Origin: Aedes albopictus
Lineage: Eukaryota; Arthropoda; Insecta; Diptera; Culicidae
Reading direction: 5' to 3'
DNA length: 64,000 nucleotides
NCBI RefSeq assembly: GCF_035046485.1
Contig: NC_085137.1
Location: 7,789,977 to 7,853,976 of the forward strand
In this document: piece by piece, positions 1-11,220 of the stretch
Layout: every line of letters begins with the position of its first letter
Numbering within the stretch: position 1 is the stretch's first letter
Notes under the pieces: generated by a model
Told to the model about the DNA's origin: nothing
Databases searched by the model: none
The model's input: only the letters and a program-made list of their open reading frames with translations
Made by a program: the position numbers and the translations under genes

Positions 1-1640
1 CATCGTTGAGTGAAAAAATAATGGAAGATATTTAGAGAAAAACATTAAAAATACATGCTTTTGACTTTTTTTTTTGTTTTACCCAAGGTTTTACCTTTTT
101 TAACAAGAATTTCATCATCTAAATGGAGGTAATAAAGTATAATTCAACAGTAGATTACTGAACGCGTCAATTTTCATTGACTTTCGTGCTAATTTCATCT
201 TAGGCTGGACAAGGCGAGATGAACCCATAAAATTGTGTTTGTTTATTCTGATAGGTCCCACTTACCCCAGATAGCGAAATGCACTGGGGCAAGTGAGAGC
301 AGAAAACTTAAGGTGATAAATAAAAATGAAATACAGCTTTTTCGCTTGAAATCATTTGCAAGAACTCCAAATAGGGTATCGGGATGCTTCGTTGGCATAG
401 CCCCCTCGTTCGGCCTACCTCAATGTAAACCAAAAACTCAAACAAACACGCATAACTGGATATCGGAAAAGCTATGCGCCAAACAACCGTAACATTTCGT
501 CTCAATTTTAGCACTTTGGAGCATTAAAATTGAATGAAAATGTCACTTTGTTTAACTTTTGTAGACGCCATGATTCTTCGGCTTAGTGGGTAGTCTGCAC
601 ACATGATCATAAATGGCATGATTCTGGAACATTTTGAATTGACTTTTCAATAACTGAACATTTGATGCGACGGTTAAAGACGCTATTTTGAACTTGTGTA
701 TTTGTTTTCAACGAATAATAACTATTTTACAAATTGAATGTGGGCCGAATATTGAGGACATTTTTTTTCACTATGTACCCAAATCTTGGCCCATCAATAA
801 AGTGACGTCAAAAACAACGATAAAAAGGCGTCAACAACATTTCTTGCGTAAGAACCAGAAAGAACGAACAGGAAGAAAGATTTTGTGTACGGTGACTGTA
901 AAAATATAACACAATAATAGGGTTGCATTGTTTTCGTTACTAGATTAAGAAAGAACTTTAGTTAAAGTGATTTATTTATAGTTTTTTGAAAATTTGGCTC
1001 CGGAAATGTAATTTAAAGGTAAGATTGGTGAAGAAACAGAGATAATACTTCAGCAGAAATATTGAAAAAAATAAGATAATAAGTGGTTTTAGTGCATGGA
1101 AAACAATAGGCCAACGTTGTATCCACTAATAGGCCAATTTTTGTACCATAGACCAACGTTGCATACCATCGCATCGAATCTTTTCAGCTTAATTAAGTAA
1201 ATTCTTGAATATTTACGTAAGTTTACTTCCAATTGGAGAAACATGCATTGCCTAGAGTGTGTAATAGGGTCAACACATTATTTCTAATGCTATTAATTCA
1301 TGAGTTATGGTCAACATTGTCAAGGCGGTTTGCAAATTAGGCCAAGGAATGGTACACATACCCTACTATCCTGAAACCGAAAAAGTATTTGTATAATGAC
1401 AAATCTATTTTTAAACGATGAATGTAGTAGAGCACGTCGATCTCACCTAGTGAATTGAAAATTACATATGAACAACAATAACGTATATGGTCTCTTTATG
1501 GTTGAAACAATAAAATTTTTTGTATTCAAAGTATCCGTAGGTGTGATACCTATGTTTTCCATGAAGAATGTTAGTCTTAAAAATAAATAATAATAAAAAT
1601 ACTAGCTATAGGTCTCACTTGCCCCCGATTCTCACTTGCC
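1..1640. other. AT-rich sequence with no recognised gene
   Basis: Only short chance ORFs are present. Positions about 247-292 hold a loose inverted pair built on CACTTACCCCAG and CTGGGGCAAGTG, and 1613-1650 carries two copies of CTCACTTGCCCC, which looks like a terminal motif of an unidentified small element. Positions 1105-1165 repeat AGGCCAA or GACCAACGTTG phrases. I see no coding evidence. Confidence 0.5.
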
Positions 1641-1649
1641 CCGGGGTAC

Positions 1650-2470
1650 ATTTTCCATGGACTTGCAATCCTTGGACAAATTTATGGAGGAATCTCATAA
1701 GCAATTTTTGAGAAAATTTTTATACGAATCCCTGGAAGATTATTTGAAGTTATTTATCTTTGTATGAACTTCTGGATAAGTCTGTGAATGATTTTCTTAA
1801 TAAATTCTTGGAGAAATTTATGGAGGAACCTTTGATTTTCTTAAAATAAAATCACTGAATGAATTTCTGCAGGAATCCGTGGACGATTCCCAGAAAGAAT
1901 TCTAGAACGGATTCTTGATTATTTGTTAAAGAAAACCTATGTAAGCTGTATTTAGATGCATTTTTGGAAGTTTAGAATAAGCCCAAGCTCAAATACACGT
2001 AAATTAAAATTTTAAAAAGAAAATGCATTTTTGGAGAATTTTTTGGAGAATCCTCTAACGTAAATTCTGGTGGAAACTCTAAAGCAAATCTAAAGCGATA
2101 CATGGTAGCAAAGATGTTCTAAAGAACTTTCAAAAGAAATCCGTGGAAGACTTTCCGAAAGGAATTCCAGGAGGATTTTTTGAAGAGTTCTATGGAACAA
2201 TATCGAAAGGAATGCAGGGAGGGCTTCTTAAAAAAAATCTGGGGTTATCTCTAGAAAAATTTTGAGAATTTTTTTAAAGAATATATGAATTTTCTAGAGA
2301 AATCAATGGAAGAATTCCTGAAGGATTTCTCATGGAAATCTCCGATGGTAGAATATCCTAATATTTCCCTGAAATATTTTCTGAATTTATTATTATTATC
2401 TGAAATTATTTCTGAAAGACGCTCCGAAATATTTTTTTTTATTTCTGAGGATTTCTAATGGAATCCATGG
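1650..2470 (+). repeat. degenerate GGAATTC-type array, GA-rich orientation
   Basis: Dense, imperfect repetition of short units of the form GAATTYYTGGARGAATTT, with a loose 10-15 bp rhythm. The top strand is rich in GGAA, GAGGAA and GAAATT. The same material recurs at 27.9-31 kb, 43.7-44.3 kb and 48.6-52.9 kb, sometimes in the opposite orientation. It encodes nothing recognisable. Confidence 0.7.
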
Positions 2471-2479
2471 AAGAGTTTT

Positions 2480-3700
2480 TTTTCATGTGTGGGGGCGCAA
2501 AGGTAGTTTACTTTTTCTACATATATGAGGCCACAAAAAGCATAGACGGTTTCTTTTAGTAAATGGAGAAATTTCCGTTATGTTCGAAGCCACAAAAACT
2601 GTAATATTCACCTGAATCATGTAAATCTTGTTTGTGAGAGCGCAGAAAGATAAGGAAAATGATATAAGTGAACACATGATATTCTTGAGGGCGGAACAAA
2701 AATTCCCTAGTATGAAAAACGTAATGAATCTTTTAAAATAATGATTGCACAACATTTTGAAAAATAATACAGGTAACTTCTCATATATTTATATGGTTGC
2801 ATAACATTTTCTAAAAAATCATATGAGCAATCACTAAGAGGCTCTTCCGCCCTTCAATCATTATTGTATATGTGATTGAATCAGGATGAAAATTTTTCTT
2901 TTAACGCAACAATATCGATTAAATTAGAAAGGTAATAGAAAAATGAAAGAAAAATTCCAAATTCCCTATTCCATAAAAGAGCACCTCTTCGGGGGCGCTC
3001 AAGCTTAAAATATTCACAAGGGTAATTTTTCGTAAATTCTTAAGCTTGAGCTTGATTGACCGCCCGTGGATGCTACTCTCACACAAGGAAAAAATGAGAT
3101 TATCTGCCAGGGACTAGCAAGCATCTTCAGTGTGTGAGCGTTGGTGATCTTCCATTTGGGCGACAATGGCGCCTGCCACGTCAGGTTGCAGGTCAATGTG
3201 GGGAAGGGGAAGGAAGTGATGATTGCAATCATTTATATCCACATCAGACCGAATATACCTCTGCGTCTGCACAAACTCATGCGGATGTCGGATTGTTGGT
3301 GGGAAATGGTTGGCAGATGGCTCACTCATTGGTGCGTGGATGCCAGGCGTAAGCTAAAGCTAAAGCGGCACAGTTCGCTTGATTGCATAACTTGTAGGCG
3401 ATATCTGATAGATCGACACAGTGCTGTGAACGTTGGAAGGAGGAAGTGTAGAATAAGCGTGATGTTAAAATACACATAAATAAAAACAAAACAAATAAAG
3501 TTGGAAGGAGGGGAATCGGCTTTTCAACCGTTTCTGGTTGTAGCGATGGCTATGAACATATGAATATACATGAGTTGTATATATAGAGAAGAGTATAGAG
3601 AAAGTGGATAGAAAGATACAAAGTAGAAAGGGACGAACCCAGGACCTTCTACATATGAATCAGAAGCGGTAGCCGCAATAATTTTCCGTAAATTCTTGAA
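2480..3700. other. unassigned sequence with GGGGGCGC motifs
   Basis: Phrases such as GGGGGCGC followed by a run leading to a sentence-like ATATATGAGGCCACAAAA occur here (2490-2600, 2985-3010) and again near 4205-4460 and 23780, so this is probably an old dispersed repeat. Positions 3613-3660 read on the minus strand contain a tRNA B-box-like GGGTTCGTCCC, perhaps a SINE scrap. The ORFs at 3014-3479 overlap on both strands and match no family I know. Confidence 0.35.
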
Positions 3701-3705
3701 CACAA

Positions 3706-4060
3706 TAGGACAGATCGGTGAAGTACTAGATTTGTAGTAATGAGCTGAATTTTAGTATGGTGAGAAGGTCAATTCTCCGTTTCTGCAATGAAATTGTGCA
3801 AAAAGCGTGGGTATTATGATTCATTGCCTAATTTGATGCTGTTAGAGCAAAACGTTGGACAACAGTGTTGTTGTTTTCTTCATTTCTTGCGACATAAACA
3901 ACATAGTTATCCAAAGTTTTGCTCAAACAGCATCAATTTAAGCAAGGAATCATAATACCCACGCTTTTTGCGCCATCTCATTGCAGAAACGGAGAATCGA
4001 CCTTCTCACCATACTAAAATTCAGCTCGTTACTACAAATCTAGTACTACACCGAACGTGC
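3706..4060. mobile_element. foldback element with arms of about 150 bp
   Basis: The left arm, from about 3706 inward, is repeated as its reverse complement ending near 4060. Shared blocks include TAGTACTAGATTTGTAGTAA, GGTGAGAAGGTC, AAGCGTGGGTATTATGATTC and TTGATGCTGTTWGAGCAAAAC. The match continues, with scattered mismatches, almost to the centre near 3880, so there is little or no unique loop. It has no ORF and is non-autonomous. The family is unknown. Confidence 0.85.
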
Positions 4061-4502
4061 CCCATTCTTGCACAAACATATGGAAATGAAATAGGAGATT
4101 TTCTAATATTTAAACTCATCCAATATCACAAAAGATTTGAGGCCTACTTTTAGATCAACGGGTTTCAAAGACCCTAAAACTTCCGAAAATATATATGTTT
4201 CTCTATACGAGGGCGCCAAGCTTGTACCCTAAGGACTGATTTTGTGGGTTAAACCTTTAAAATGATCCAGGTTCCATATAGTAGGCGCTCCTCCGCCTTT
4301 TACTGAAAATACGAAAAATCTGTGCACGGGCCTGGAGGGCGCGATAAACATCCAAAAAACACCAAGGGCGGAAACAATTTCTAATTTCTCTAAGAAACTG
4401 TCTGCTTGTACAGAAGAACAAAAAACATGGGTTGTTTTTTGTTATATTGCGAGGGCGCTCATACTGGGAGTTTTTTTTTTTTAATAATTTGACCACAAGA
4501 GC

Positions 4503-4555
4503 TGGTTACTCAGCGAGTAACTTGGAGTAACCACGATGACACCACTGCTACGAAC
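4503..4555 (+). repeat. short dispersed repeat, copy 1
   Basis: A motif reading GGTTACTCAGCGAGTAACTT, then GGAGTAACC and TGACACCACTGCT, also occurs at about 53555-53605. The first half is an internal inverted repeat (GTTACTC/GAGTAAC). It is probably the edge of an unidentified transposon. Confidence 0.6.
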
Positions 4556-4569
4556 CGGTTGTCAGGATA

Positions 4570-4738
4570 CGTCCTTCTCTTTCGTCATCTTCTGGCACTT
4601 CTCATAGAACCGTTTTTTGGTTGTCTTCGGACAGCACCAAACCAATCACTTCCCGTGCTGCTGTGTTCACTACTCCCTGGATAGATTCCCAAAGGTGGTT
4701 GAGGTTATCGTCTACATCGATTCCTTTTATCCGCTCTT
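4570..4738 (-). pseudogene. RTE-like LINE fragment (endonuclease to RT linker)
   Basis: The minus strand from 4738 gives an open run that includes IKGIDVDDNLNHLWESIQG and then VVNTAAREVIGLVL. A +1 shift is followed by RFYEKCQKMTKEKDV. This W..I..V..AA.E.IG pattern, followed by a cysteine and lysine-rich stretch, is typical of the region between endonuclease and reverse transcriptase in RTE-like non-LTR retrotransposons. It is a broken remnant of fewer than 70 residues. It could come from the same kind of element as the one at 33.7 kb. The clade assignment is tentative. Confidence 0.45.
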
Positions 4739-4886
4739 ATAGCTTTTGGTGGTACTTATCTTCCACATTCTCCTGAGCATTGAAACGCAACGATCGCTGA
4801 GTTCTGAGTTCACTACGCATGGTTGAATCTTACTGACAACAAGACAGTAATCAGTATCGATGTTTGGTTGTCACAAGATTCTCCTA

Positions 4887-6714
4887 TTAATAGACCAGAA
4901 CCATTCGATCAATCAAACAGATTATAATGTATTCTGGTGCGGTGCAATTATCACATTTTTGGTGCATCCAGATGTGCTGTCCTAGGTTTGTGTGCGTAAT
5001 TAAAAAGTAAGTGCTACTCTTAGCTGCAACAAAGTTCTCTAGTCTTTGGTTATTATTATGATCATGCATGGTTAAATATGTGCATGATTTCTAAGAACGC
5101 ATTCTATTGAACCTCTTAGAATTCATCTATTGATATGAGTGTAACTTGTCGATAAAAAAAATGATATGAAAACATCTACCGTATTGTATATTTACTCTTG
5201 AACAAAGTAGAATAGAATACAATGTTTCATTTCTTCATCATGTACCGAAGTAATTGTGCTTTGCTTCTTTGTAGATGAGCATCCAACCCACAAGGTTTCA
5301 TCGTCCGTACTGAAGAGGATTGAAGTGTCAATAAAGATTTCTTCATTTCATCTGGTATGTGTTTCTTTACGGTTCAGTTGGTTTTTGTACTGCATTGATT
5401 GGAATTCAATTTCAAGAAAAACCCAATCAAATGAAGTTCTCTTTGTTTTTCCATTCACAGACGGCCTCATTTCGCCGACAAACATTCAATTAATTACCCA
5501 CTCAGAAGTGATGACCTGAAAGAACCTATGAATTTCAATTAAGCGCGGCCTAATGGGTGATAAATGGCGGCCAGGCCGATGAAATTATCATAAATCACTG
5601 CCAAAGGAGATTCAATCAAGCACGAATTAAATTATTCCAGTTTTTCCCTCCTCCATCATGCCATCCGACCACGACGCGACGGGACGGATGGCCATACTGG
5701 GACGCCGAAGTTGGTTGGTCCAGGTGAACGCATTTACACAATGATCGACCTGGTTACAGTCGCAAATGCTTTTCGGGGGGAATCAGCCCAGATGGTCGAA
5801 GGAAAACACAGTTAAAAGCCAGACAATTGTCGAATGAATAAAGATGAAAAATTAATAGGTTTTCACTGGATCCATTGTATATTCAGTAGACCAAAAATGA
5901 ACTGCTGTTTTGCATTAAAGAAATAAACATGTCGTTCGGTATGTTATTCGAGCGAGTGGCATCATTTAGCTTCAAACTTTCCTTTGCTTGCAATTCTTTG
6001 GAGAATATAATCAATTTATCGAACACAAACAATAAACTTCCCATCATACCGAGGTATGCCCAGTCCTCCCTCCAGTAAAGAAAACCAGCAGTCACTCGCT
6101 TCTGATACCCAGCCAAAACGAGCAAACCCATATGAAAAGTTTCCATGTACATCGTTTTAAACTTTCCCCTGGGTAAGTATCGAAACTAAATAGCAATCCA
6201 TCCAGGTCCACCCACCTCATCCGCCTTAGTAAAACAGACTGGACCAGCATCCGAGCAGAGCTAACAAGGCTAGCCGGTTCCTGTATCTGAAGTATGCAAA
6301 TAGGTAGCTGCCGCAGGGAATTTGACCTCTTCTTCGATTCGGTCTGTTGAATTGATGCAAATGTTGGGAGCTTCGTTGGAGAGTTAGTTCCGGGGAAACC
6401 GTTTCATATGAGGTTTGTCAAATTGAAAATGTCGGTACGATTGTATATTAGTTCTATTTAATGGCAGCTTTTGAATGGTTTCCGAGTTTTTAAAACTTTT
6501 CCCATTACCTGTGGTGCCTCGTAGTGTAACTGTTGGTAATAATTCGAAGTTGGACATCTTTGAATTCTATTTTCAAATTTGCTTACGATAGTCAGAGGCA
6601 TAGATTTGAAATTGAACAGGTTCATTGGAAATCTGCTGATGAGATACCCATGAGGTGGTTCCTCGGGTAATGAGGAAATTGACTCACTAAAACTCATTCT
6701 ATTTTCCTCACCTT
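4887..6714. other. unassigned, possibly host-derived sequence
   Basis: Relatively unique-looking DNA without repeats that recur in the window. There is an 89-codon minus ORF at 5883-6152 with two hydrophobic stretches that I cannot assign. Base composition is more balanced near 5640-5800 and 6180-6400 than in the flanks. No promoter or convincing splice pair was identified. Confidence 0.3.
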
Positions 6715-7800
6715 CGCGGTACGCCCGTTTGCGATGATTTCGATAAGGGGGGCGTACATGAATACTCTATATTGGTAAGCGTTCCACCAGCTACCGTCTT
6801 AAGTTGTCCTCTCTCCCCTCTATGCTTGGGTCCTGATTAGTACCGTAGACTTCCCGTTGTGCTCAAGCTCCGGATGGAAAGGAGGGCTAACTTGTTGTCG
6901 GTCGGCTCGCCATTTTCTTTGTAGTTCTAGTACGATTCAAAAGACCATGGAAGTATGGGAATCCCACTTGTCCGACTCCGTACACATCCTTTCAACAATG
7001 TTGTCCGGAGTGATATCTCTACCGCATATCTCCTGCATACTCGACCTTTGCTCCACGGAGCGTGGGCATACAAAGAGTACATGCTCCGCGGTTTCGTCGC
7101 AGTTTGCGCATTCTGGATATGCGTCAATTGAAAGTTCACCTCGCCATGGAGCGTGCTCGTCCATTTAGATACGCACGGTATGAGCCTGTGTGTCCATCTA
7201 CCCTTGCTGGAGGAATCCCATACCCTCTGCCACTTCAACATAGACGATGTTCTGGCGATCGTCTCGCACCTCTTGTGCAGCGTCGCTCGAAGTACTCTTC
7301 ATCCTCTACCACCACTAGTGCTATGGGCATCTTGCCCGCTAGCATGCATACCGCGTCCTTTGAGACCGTGCGGTATGCGCTGACCACCCTAGGACACATC
7401 AGCCTGTGGGTATTCTCGAGTCGCTTCACGTTTAGATTGACCACTAGCGCACTCGACCATGCAGCTGTGCCATACCGTAGTATGGAGACGGGTACTACCG
7501 CGAGCAGCTTACGCTTACTCGAGCCTATTGTCGAGATATTTGACATTATTTTTAACAGTGCCACTATCGCCATGCTTGCCCTTTTGCAGGCATATTCTAC
7601 GTAGCTTCCGAATTTCAGCTTATCGTCGATCATGACCCCCAATTGCTTCAGTGAGCGCTTAGAGTTGATCGTGCAGCCGCCTGTGGTAACCAATGCCTGT
7701 TGTTCAGACTCTCCGTTGTTTGCCACCACCACCTCCGGTTTGTGGTGTGCGAGTACCAACTGCCTCGACCTCATCCAGTCCTCCACTATGCCAATTCTAG
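6715..7800 (-). pseudogene. 3' part of an R1-like LINE (RT thumb and C-terminal region)
   Basis: A minus ORF at 7786-7235 carries the region after the catalytic palm of an R1-type reverse transcriptase: LGVMIDDKLKFGSYVEYACK and then VSILRYGTAAWS, NVKRLENTHRLM and SAYRTVSKDAVC. After a frameshift near 7240 the next frame continues with KWQRVWDSSSKGRWTHRLIP and a degraded cysteine-histidine module (PECANCDETAEHVLFVCPR). Several residues expected between these blocks are missing. No catalytic RT motif lies in this piece. The matching upstream half of an R1-like RT lies at 11.2-12 kb on the same strand, which suggests one element split by a later insertion. Confidence 0.75.
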
Positions 7801-7934
7801 ACGAAAATTTGAAAAAGGTCTATCTGCTTTTTGTAAACAAACATGTTTTGTCTCTGCAGGGCCCATCGGCATCCACCTACGCACATCAACACCCTTAACA
7901 GCTTGAAGAACACTCTTTCTGATACAAAAACACT

Positions 7935-8440
7935 CTTTCTCAGTACAAAAAGTGGTTCATAATTGGTGAAAGGCCGTTTTCGTGCAGTTTTTCGGAAAGA
8001 ACATCGACACAAACTGAATCAAAAGCCCCCTTGATATCCAAAAACACTGAGCCTATTTGCTGCTTTTGCGCAAAGGCAAGTTGAATTTCTGAAGAAAGCA
8101 ACGCAAGACAGTCGTTTGTTCCTTTGTCTCTGCGGAAACCAAACTGTGTATCTGGCAACATGCCATTCGATTCAACCCATTTGTCCAGTCGAAAGAGAAT
8201 CATCTTCTCCAACAACTTCCGTAGACAAGACAACATCGTGATTGGACGGTATGAATTATGATCCGACGCGAGTTTACCGGGTTTTTGGATAGCTATCACT
8301 CTCACTTGCCCCCAATCATCCGGAATGATGTTGTTATCCAGGAACTGATTGAACAAGTTCAACAAGCGCCTCTTAGCGACGTCGGGGAGGTTTTTAAGCA
8401 AGTTGAAGTTAAGGCGAAACTGGAAGCATTTCCTCATTTT
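7935..8440 (-). pseudogene. I-like LINE reverse transcriptase fragment
   Basis: A minus ORF (8437-7940) encodes the fingers and palm of a non-LTR reverse transcriptase: a NIIPDDWGQVRVIAIQKPGK block, SYRPITMLSCLRKLLEKMI, TQFGFRRDKGTNDCLALLS and the palm A motif VFLDIKGAFDSV with its catalytic aspartate. The frame closes shortly after motif A, so the catalytic F/Y-A-D-D box and everything downstream are missing. The style of the conserved blocks points to the I/Jockey group, and I is favoured. The ORF1 pieces of the same element appear to lie at 8767-9345 and 10402-10668. Confidence 0.75.
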
Positions 8441-8477
8441 TTTTGGTTTTTGATTTCAATTAAATATCGAAGCAATA

Positions 8478-8766
8478 TTTTCAAAATCGGTTTTCGTGCC
8501 ATGGATCAAAGTATCTTATGAATTTTTTTGTAGTGGAAAAAGTTTTCCATTTTTTCAGAAACCATTTTTTTTTGTGAAATTATATTCAAAAATGGTTTTC
8601 ATATACAGAGACGAACCAGCCAAGGGCTGAAAGTCTCTTTAATAAAGATATTAATTAATTAATCAAAAATGGTTTCTGCAAAAACGAAAAACATTTTCCA
8701 CCACGAAAAAAAATCAGGAGATACCCTGATCCATACTCTACATGTGCACGAAAACCAATTTTGAAC
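8478..8766. mobile_element. foldback element inserted next to LINE ORF1
   Basis: The arm at about 8478-8567 is repeated in inverse at about 8664-8766. Shared blocks are TTCAAAATYGGTTTTCGTG, ATGGATCARRGTATCT, GTGGAAAAWGTTTTYC and CAGAAACCATTTTT. The apex holds the phrase AGCCAAGGGCTGAAAGTCTC, which looks like the tail of a retroelement. It is non-coding and interrupts the zinc-knuckle region of the LINE ORF1. Confidence 0.75.
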
Positions 8767-9345
8767 ACATTGCTTGTCGCTGCCACAACAAACACACTTG
8801 AGCGGCGTTTTACACGCACCGTCCACATGTCTCTCCCCGCATGTTGCACAGCGAGGTTTATTGCTGCAGAACTGGGCGGTGTGGCCCAGCTGCTTGCAAT
8901 GGATGCAGTTCATTACCTTCGGTACATACAGCCTCACCGGTAGCCGAAGTTTGCCAATCGCCAGCAGATCTGGTAATGCTGATCCGGAGAAGGTCACACA
9001 AAATTCATCAGATGGTGTGTAAACCTTCTCTCGCCCTCCTGGGAGACCGAATGCAGTTTCCGGTAATCCAGTATCTGGACAGGAGGTAGAGAAGGGTTAT
9101 GGAAACGACCACAGCCTTGCATGATCGTTTCGCAGGTCAAAGATCCTTCAGCGACCTTCGCCGAAATCTCGATCTGGTGGCTTGGAAGGTACACGTGATA
9201 CTCAAGCGTAAATAACTCACAGGCCAGAATCTCATTAGCCTGTTTTCGGTCGCCTACTGTCACCCGAAGCTTAGCTGTACCGACCATGTCAATGGAGACA
9301 ACGGAAGAATACCGCTTAGTCAGATCCTTGCTTATTTGAACAGTG
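8767..9345 (-). pseudogene. LINE ORF1 (Gag-like) C-terminal half with CCHC knuckles
   Basis: Two minus frames join near 8995. The first (9287-8994) starts with VGTAKLRVTVGDRKQANEIL; in-frame sequence further upstream extends it through SKDLTKRYSSVVSIDM. The second carries two zinc knuckles: CIHCKQLGHTAQFC (CX2CX4HX4C) and CATCGERHVDGAC (CX2CX3HX4C). A third (CVCCG) is cut by the foldback at 8766. This is the RNA-binding ORF1 protein of an I- or Jockey-group LINE. One frameshift and the two insertions make it a pseudogene. Confidence 0.8.
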
Positions 9346-9362
9346 TTCGAACGTTTTCCTTT

Positions 9363-10401
9363 GCATTAGCATTAGCATTAGCATTAGCATTTAGCGAGTC
9401 GCACAAATTCGTAGGTGGTACAGTCCTAGACCGGTGTTATGAGGGTTGCCTCCTTCCCGTCCGAACCAAAGCACAAAGATTGGGGACTAATCTCTGACTC
9501 TTAGACAAGACTGACACAATCCTCCAATGGTCGAGCACTGTCCTGGCCACGTCCTTGCGACTGCTGAGAAATGGGAAAGGATGGTTAATTTTGGACACCT
9601 ATGGAAAATGTAGACTACTCTACGATCTCTCAGGCCTAGGTGTCACGGGAATTTGGGTGTTGTTAATGGAAGGGTAAACTCTAAAGGATACGCTTGGTTA
9701 ACGTTCAGGCACACCATTGTTAGACTGCTTCGAATCAGTTGTCTGCCCAATTCATCCTGGTTTCCTCGTCATCTTGTTGGCATTTGGTTGAATTACTAGA
9801 TTCTTCGATTGATAATCTGGAATATAAAATAATATTAACATCGTACGTCAAATAAGCTGCATATTAGTGATACGCTAGCCACAGTGACATATTTTTAAAA
9901 TATTATTTATAGCTGATGATAAATCGACTGATTTGGTGGAATTGATTATGTTTGGCTACGCAGTCATTTATTGAACAAACGACGTTCTTTATTTGCCCGA
10001 CGTTTCGACACGGGGATTGTGTCTTCCTCAGGGGGTAAATATTTGTGTCGACTAAACATAGGACAAATAACGACACAAATATTTACCCCCTGAGGAAGAC
10101 ACAATCCCCGTGTCGAAACGTCGGGCAAATAAAGAACGTCGTTTGTTCAATAAATGACTGCGTAGCCAAACATAATCAATTATTTATAGCGTACGATACA
10201 TTTACCTGAAACCTGCTGAAATAAAATGTTAATTAGCAGTACATTGAAACACAAATACTTCAAAACACAAGGAAAAGAGCATCAAACTTTGATCTTGGAC
10301 TATTTAAAAATACGGTAAATATCAAGATCAAAATTTGATTTGGTAGATCTTACACCGCAACGCACCATTCTAAGGTGATCTACCCACGTTACGGAGTGGA
10401 G
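9363..10401 (-). mobile_element. retroposed insertion with GCATTA tail and target duplication
   Basis: The LINE ORF1 is interrupted by about 1.04 kb. The flanks repeat the target: GTTCGAACGTTTTCCTTTG ends near 9362 and GCTCGAACGTTTTCCTTTG begins near 10404, a 19-bp duplication with one difference. At the left edge 9363-9383 is a run of GCATTA hexamers, which is a 3' tail if the insert lies on the minus strand. A long variable duplication with a simple-repeat tail fits target-primed reverse transcription. The body carries no recognisable ORF. A palindromic element sits inside it (9914-10178). Confidence 0.6.
9914..10178. mobile_element. perfect palindromic element with hammerhead-like core
   Basis: Positions 9940-10050 and 10071-10181 are exact reverse complements (111 bp each) around a 20-nt spacer. 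The 12-bp sequence ATTATTTATAGC lies on both sides (9902-9913 and 10179-10190), so the element is about 265 bp with a 12-bp target duplication. Each arm contains CTGAGGA, a short hairpin GACAC/GTGTC, and then GAAAC, the order found in hammerhead ribozyme cores. Penelope-like retroelements are known to carry such ribozymes. Assignment to that group is inference. Confidence 0.7.
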
Positions 10402-10668
10402 TGCTCGAACGTTTTCCTTTGGGTCGAAAAAAACAACATATGGCCCTTCAAAGTCGGGAGGGTAGGCCTTGAGGCGGGGGGACGTTGGAGGAGTTTTATT
10501 TGCGTCCATTGCAGAAACGTCAGATTGAGGGGTGCTAAAGGGGTTCACATTTTGCTGGATCGGTGCACCCGAAGCCAACAGCAAGGCTTCATTGATGGGA
10601 TAAGACGTACCCCCGCCATCATCATCATCACCTATTGCGGCAGGTAACCACCGCCACGAAGCACACAC
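10402..10668 (-). pseudogene. LINE ORF1 N-terminal piece
   Basis: A minus ORF begins with the methionine at 10668. It shows an acidic and glycine-rich start (IGDDDDGGGTSYP), a proline-rich block (NKTPPTSPRLKAYPPDFEG) and PYVVFFDPKENVRAL, where the target-duplicated sequence begins. After the insertion the same protein resumes near 9350 with SNTVQISKDLTKRYS. The start codon is chosen because the upstream sequence is non-coding and looks like a LINE 5' UTR. The residues after KENVRAL in this frame belong to the inserted DNA. Confidence 0.65.
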
Positions 10669-11220
10669 TCAAAAACAACAACGATCACGAAGATCAAAAA
10701 TGAATCGAACACTAACACAAAGTATCAATACAAATGGGCAAGCGAAAAAACTACTAATTTACTTGATAAAAACTCTTCAAAGGAGACGGTAAAGTGGGGG
10801 GAAACCACGAAAGAGAACGGGGTACTTAACTTTACTACGCTGCGCTAGTGCCGACGGGTTGTTGGTTGTGCACACACTATGATCTGGCGACGAAGGCCGG
10901 CCGCACCGCGGAGGCACACGATGATTTGCACTCTCTGCTCTCACTGCTGCTGCGTTGGTGTTGGTCGAAGACTGCTCACACACACGTTGATCGGACACTC
11001 ACCAATGTGGTCTAAGTGTGCGCGTGGGTACGCTGAGAAAAAAAACCGGACCACGTGGACGGCTATACGCACAAAAACTGCACTTTTCGACGGGTAATGC
11101 CTCTGCCAATGAATTCTTCTTGCAAGCGCGGCTTGGGACAACCACTGCTTGCACACTGCTGCATTTCCACCTCTTAAAACCACTGGATTTGGAAAAAACG
11201 AGGAGAATCCCAGATGCGTA
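10669..11220 (-). promoter_or_regulatory. probable 5' UTR and internal promoter region of the I-like LINE
   Basis: This stretch lies just upstream (minus strand) of the ORF1 start and is clearly more GC-rich than the surroundings, with GGCCGGCCGCACCGCGG around 10897 and many CG steps. LINE 5' UTRs commonly hold an internal promoter. No specific initiator was identified. The boundary with the R1-like LINE is near 11220. Confidence 0.4.

Noticed and set aside
7062..7604. 180-codon plus ORF
   Set aside because: It lies opposite the R1-like LINE C-terminal region, whose minus-strand protein has clear family motifs.
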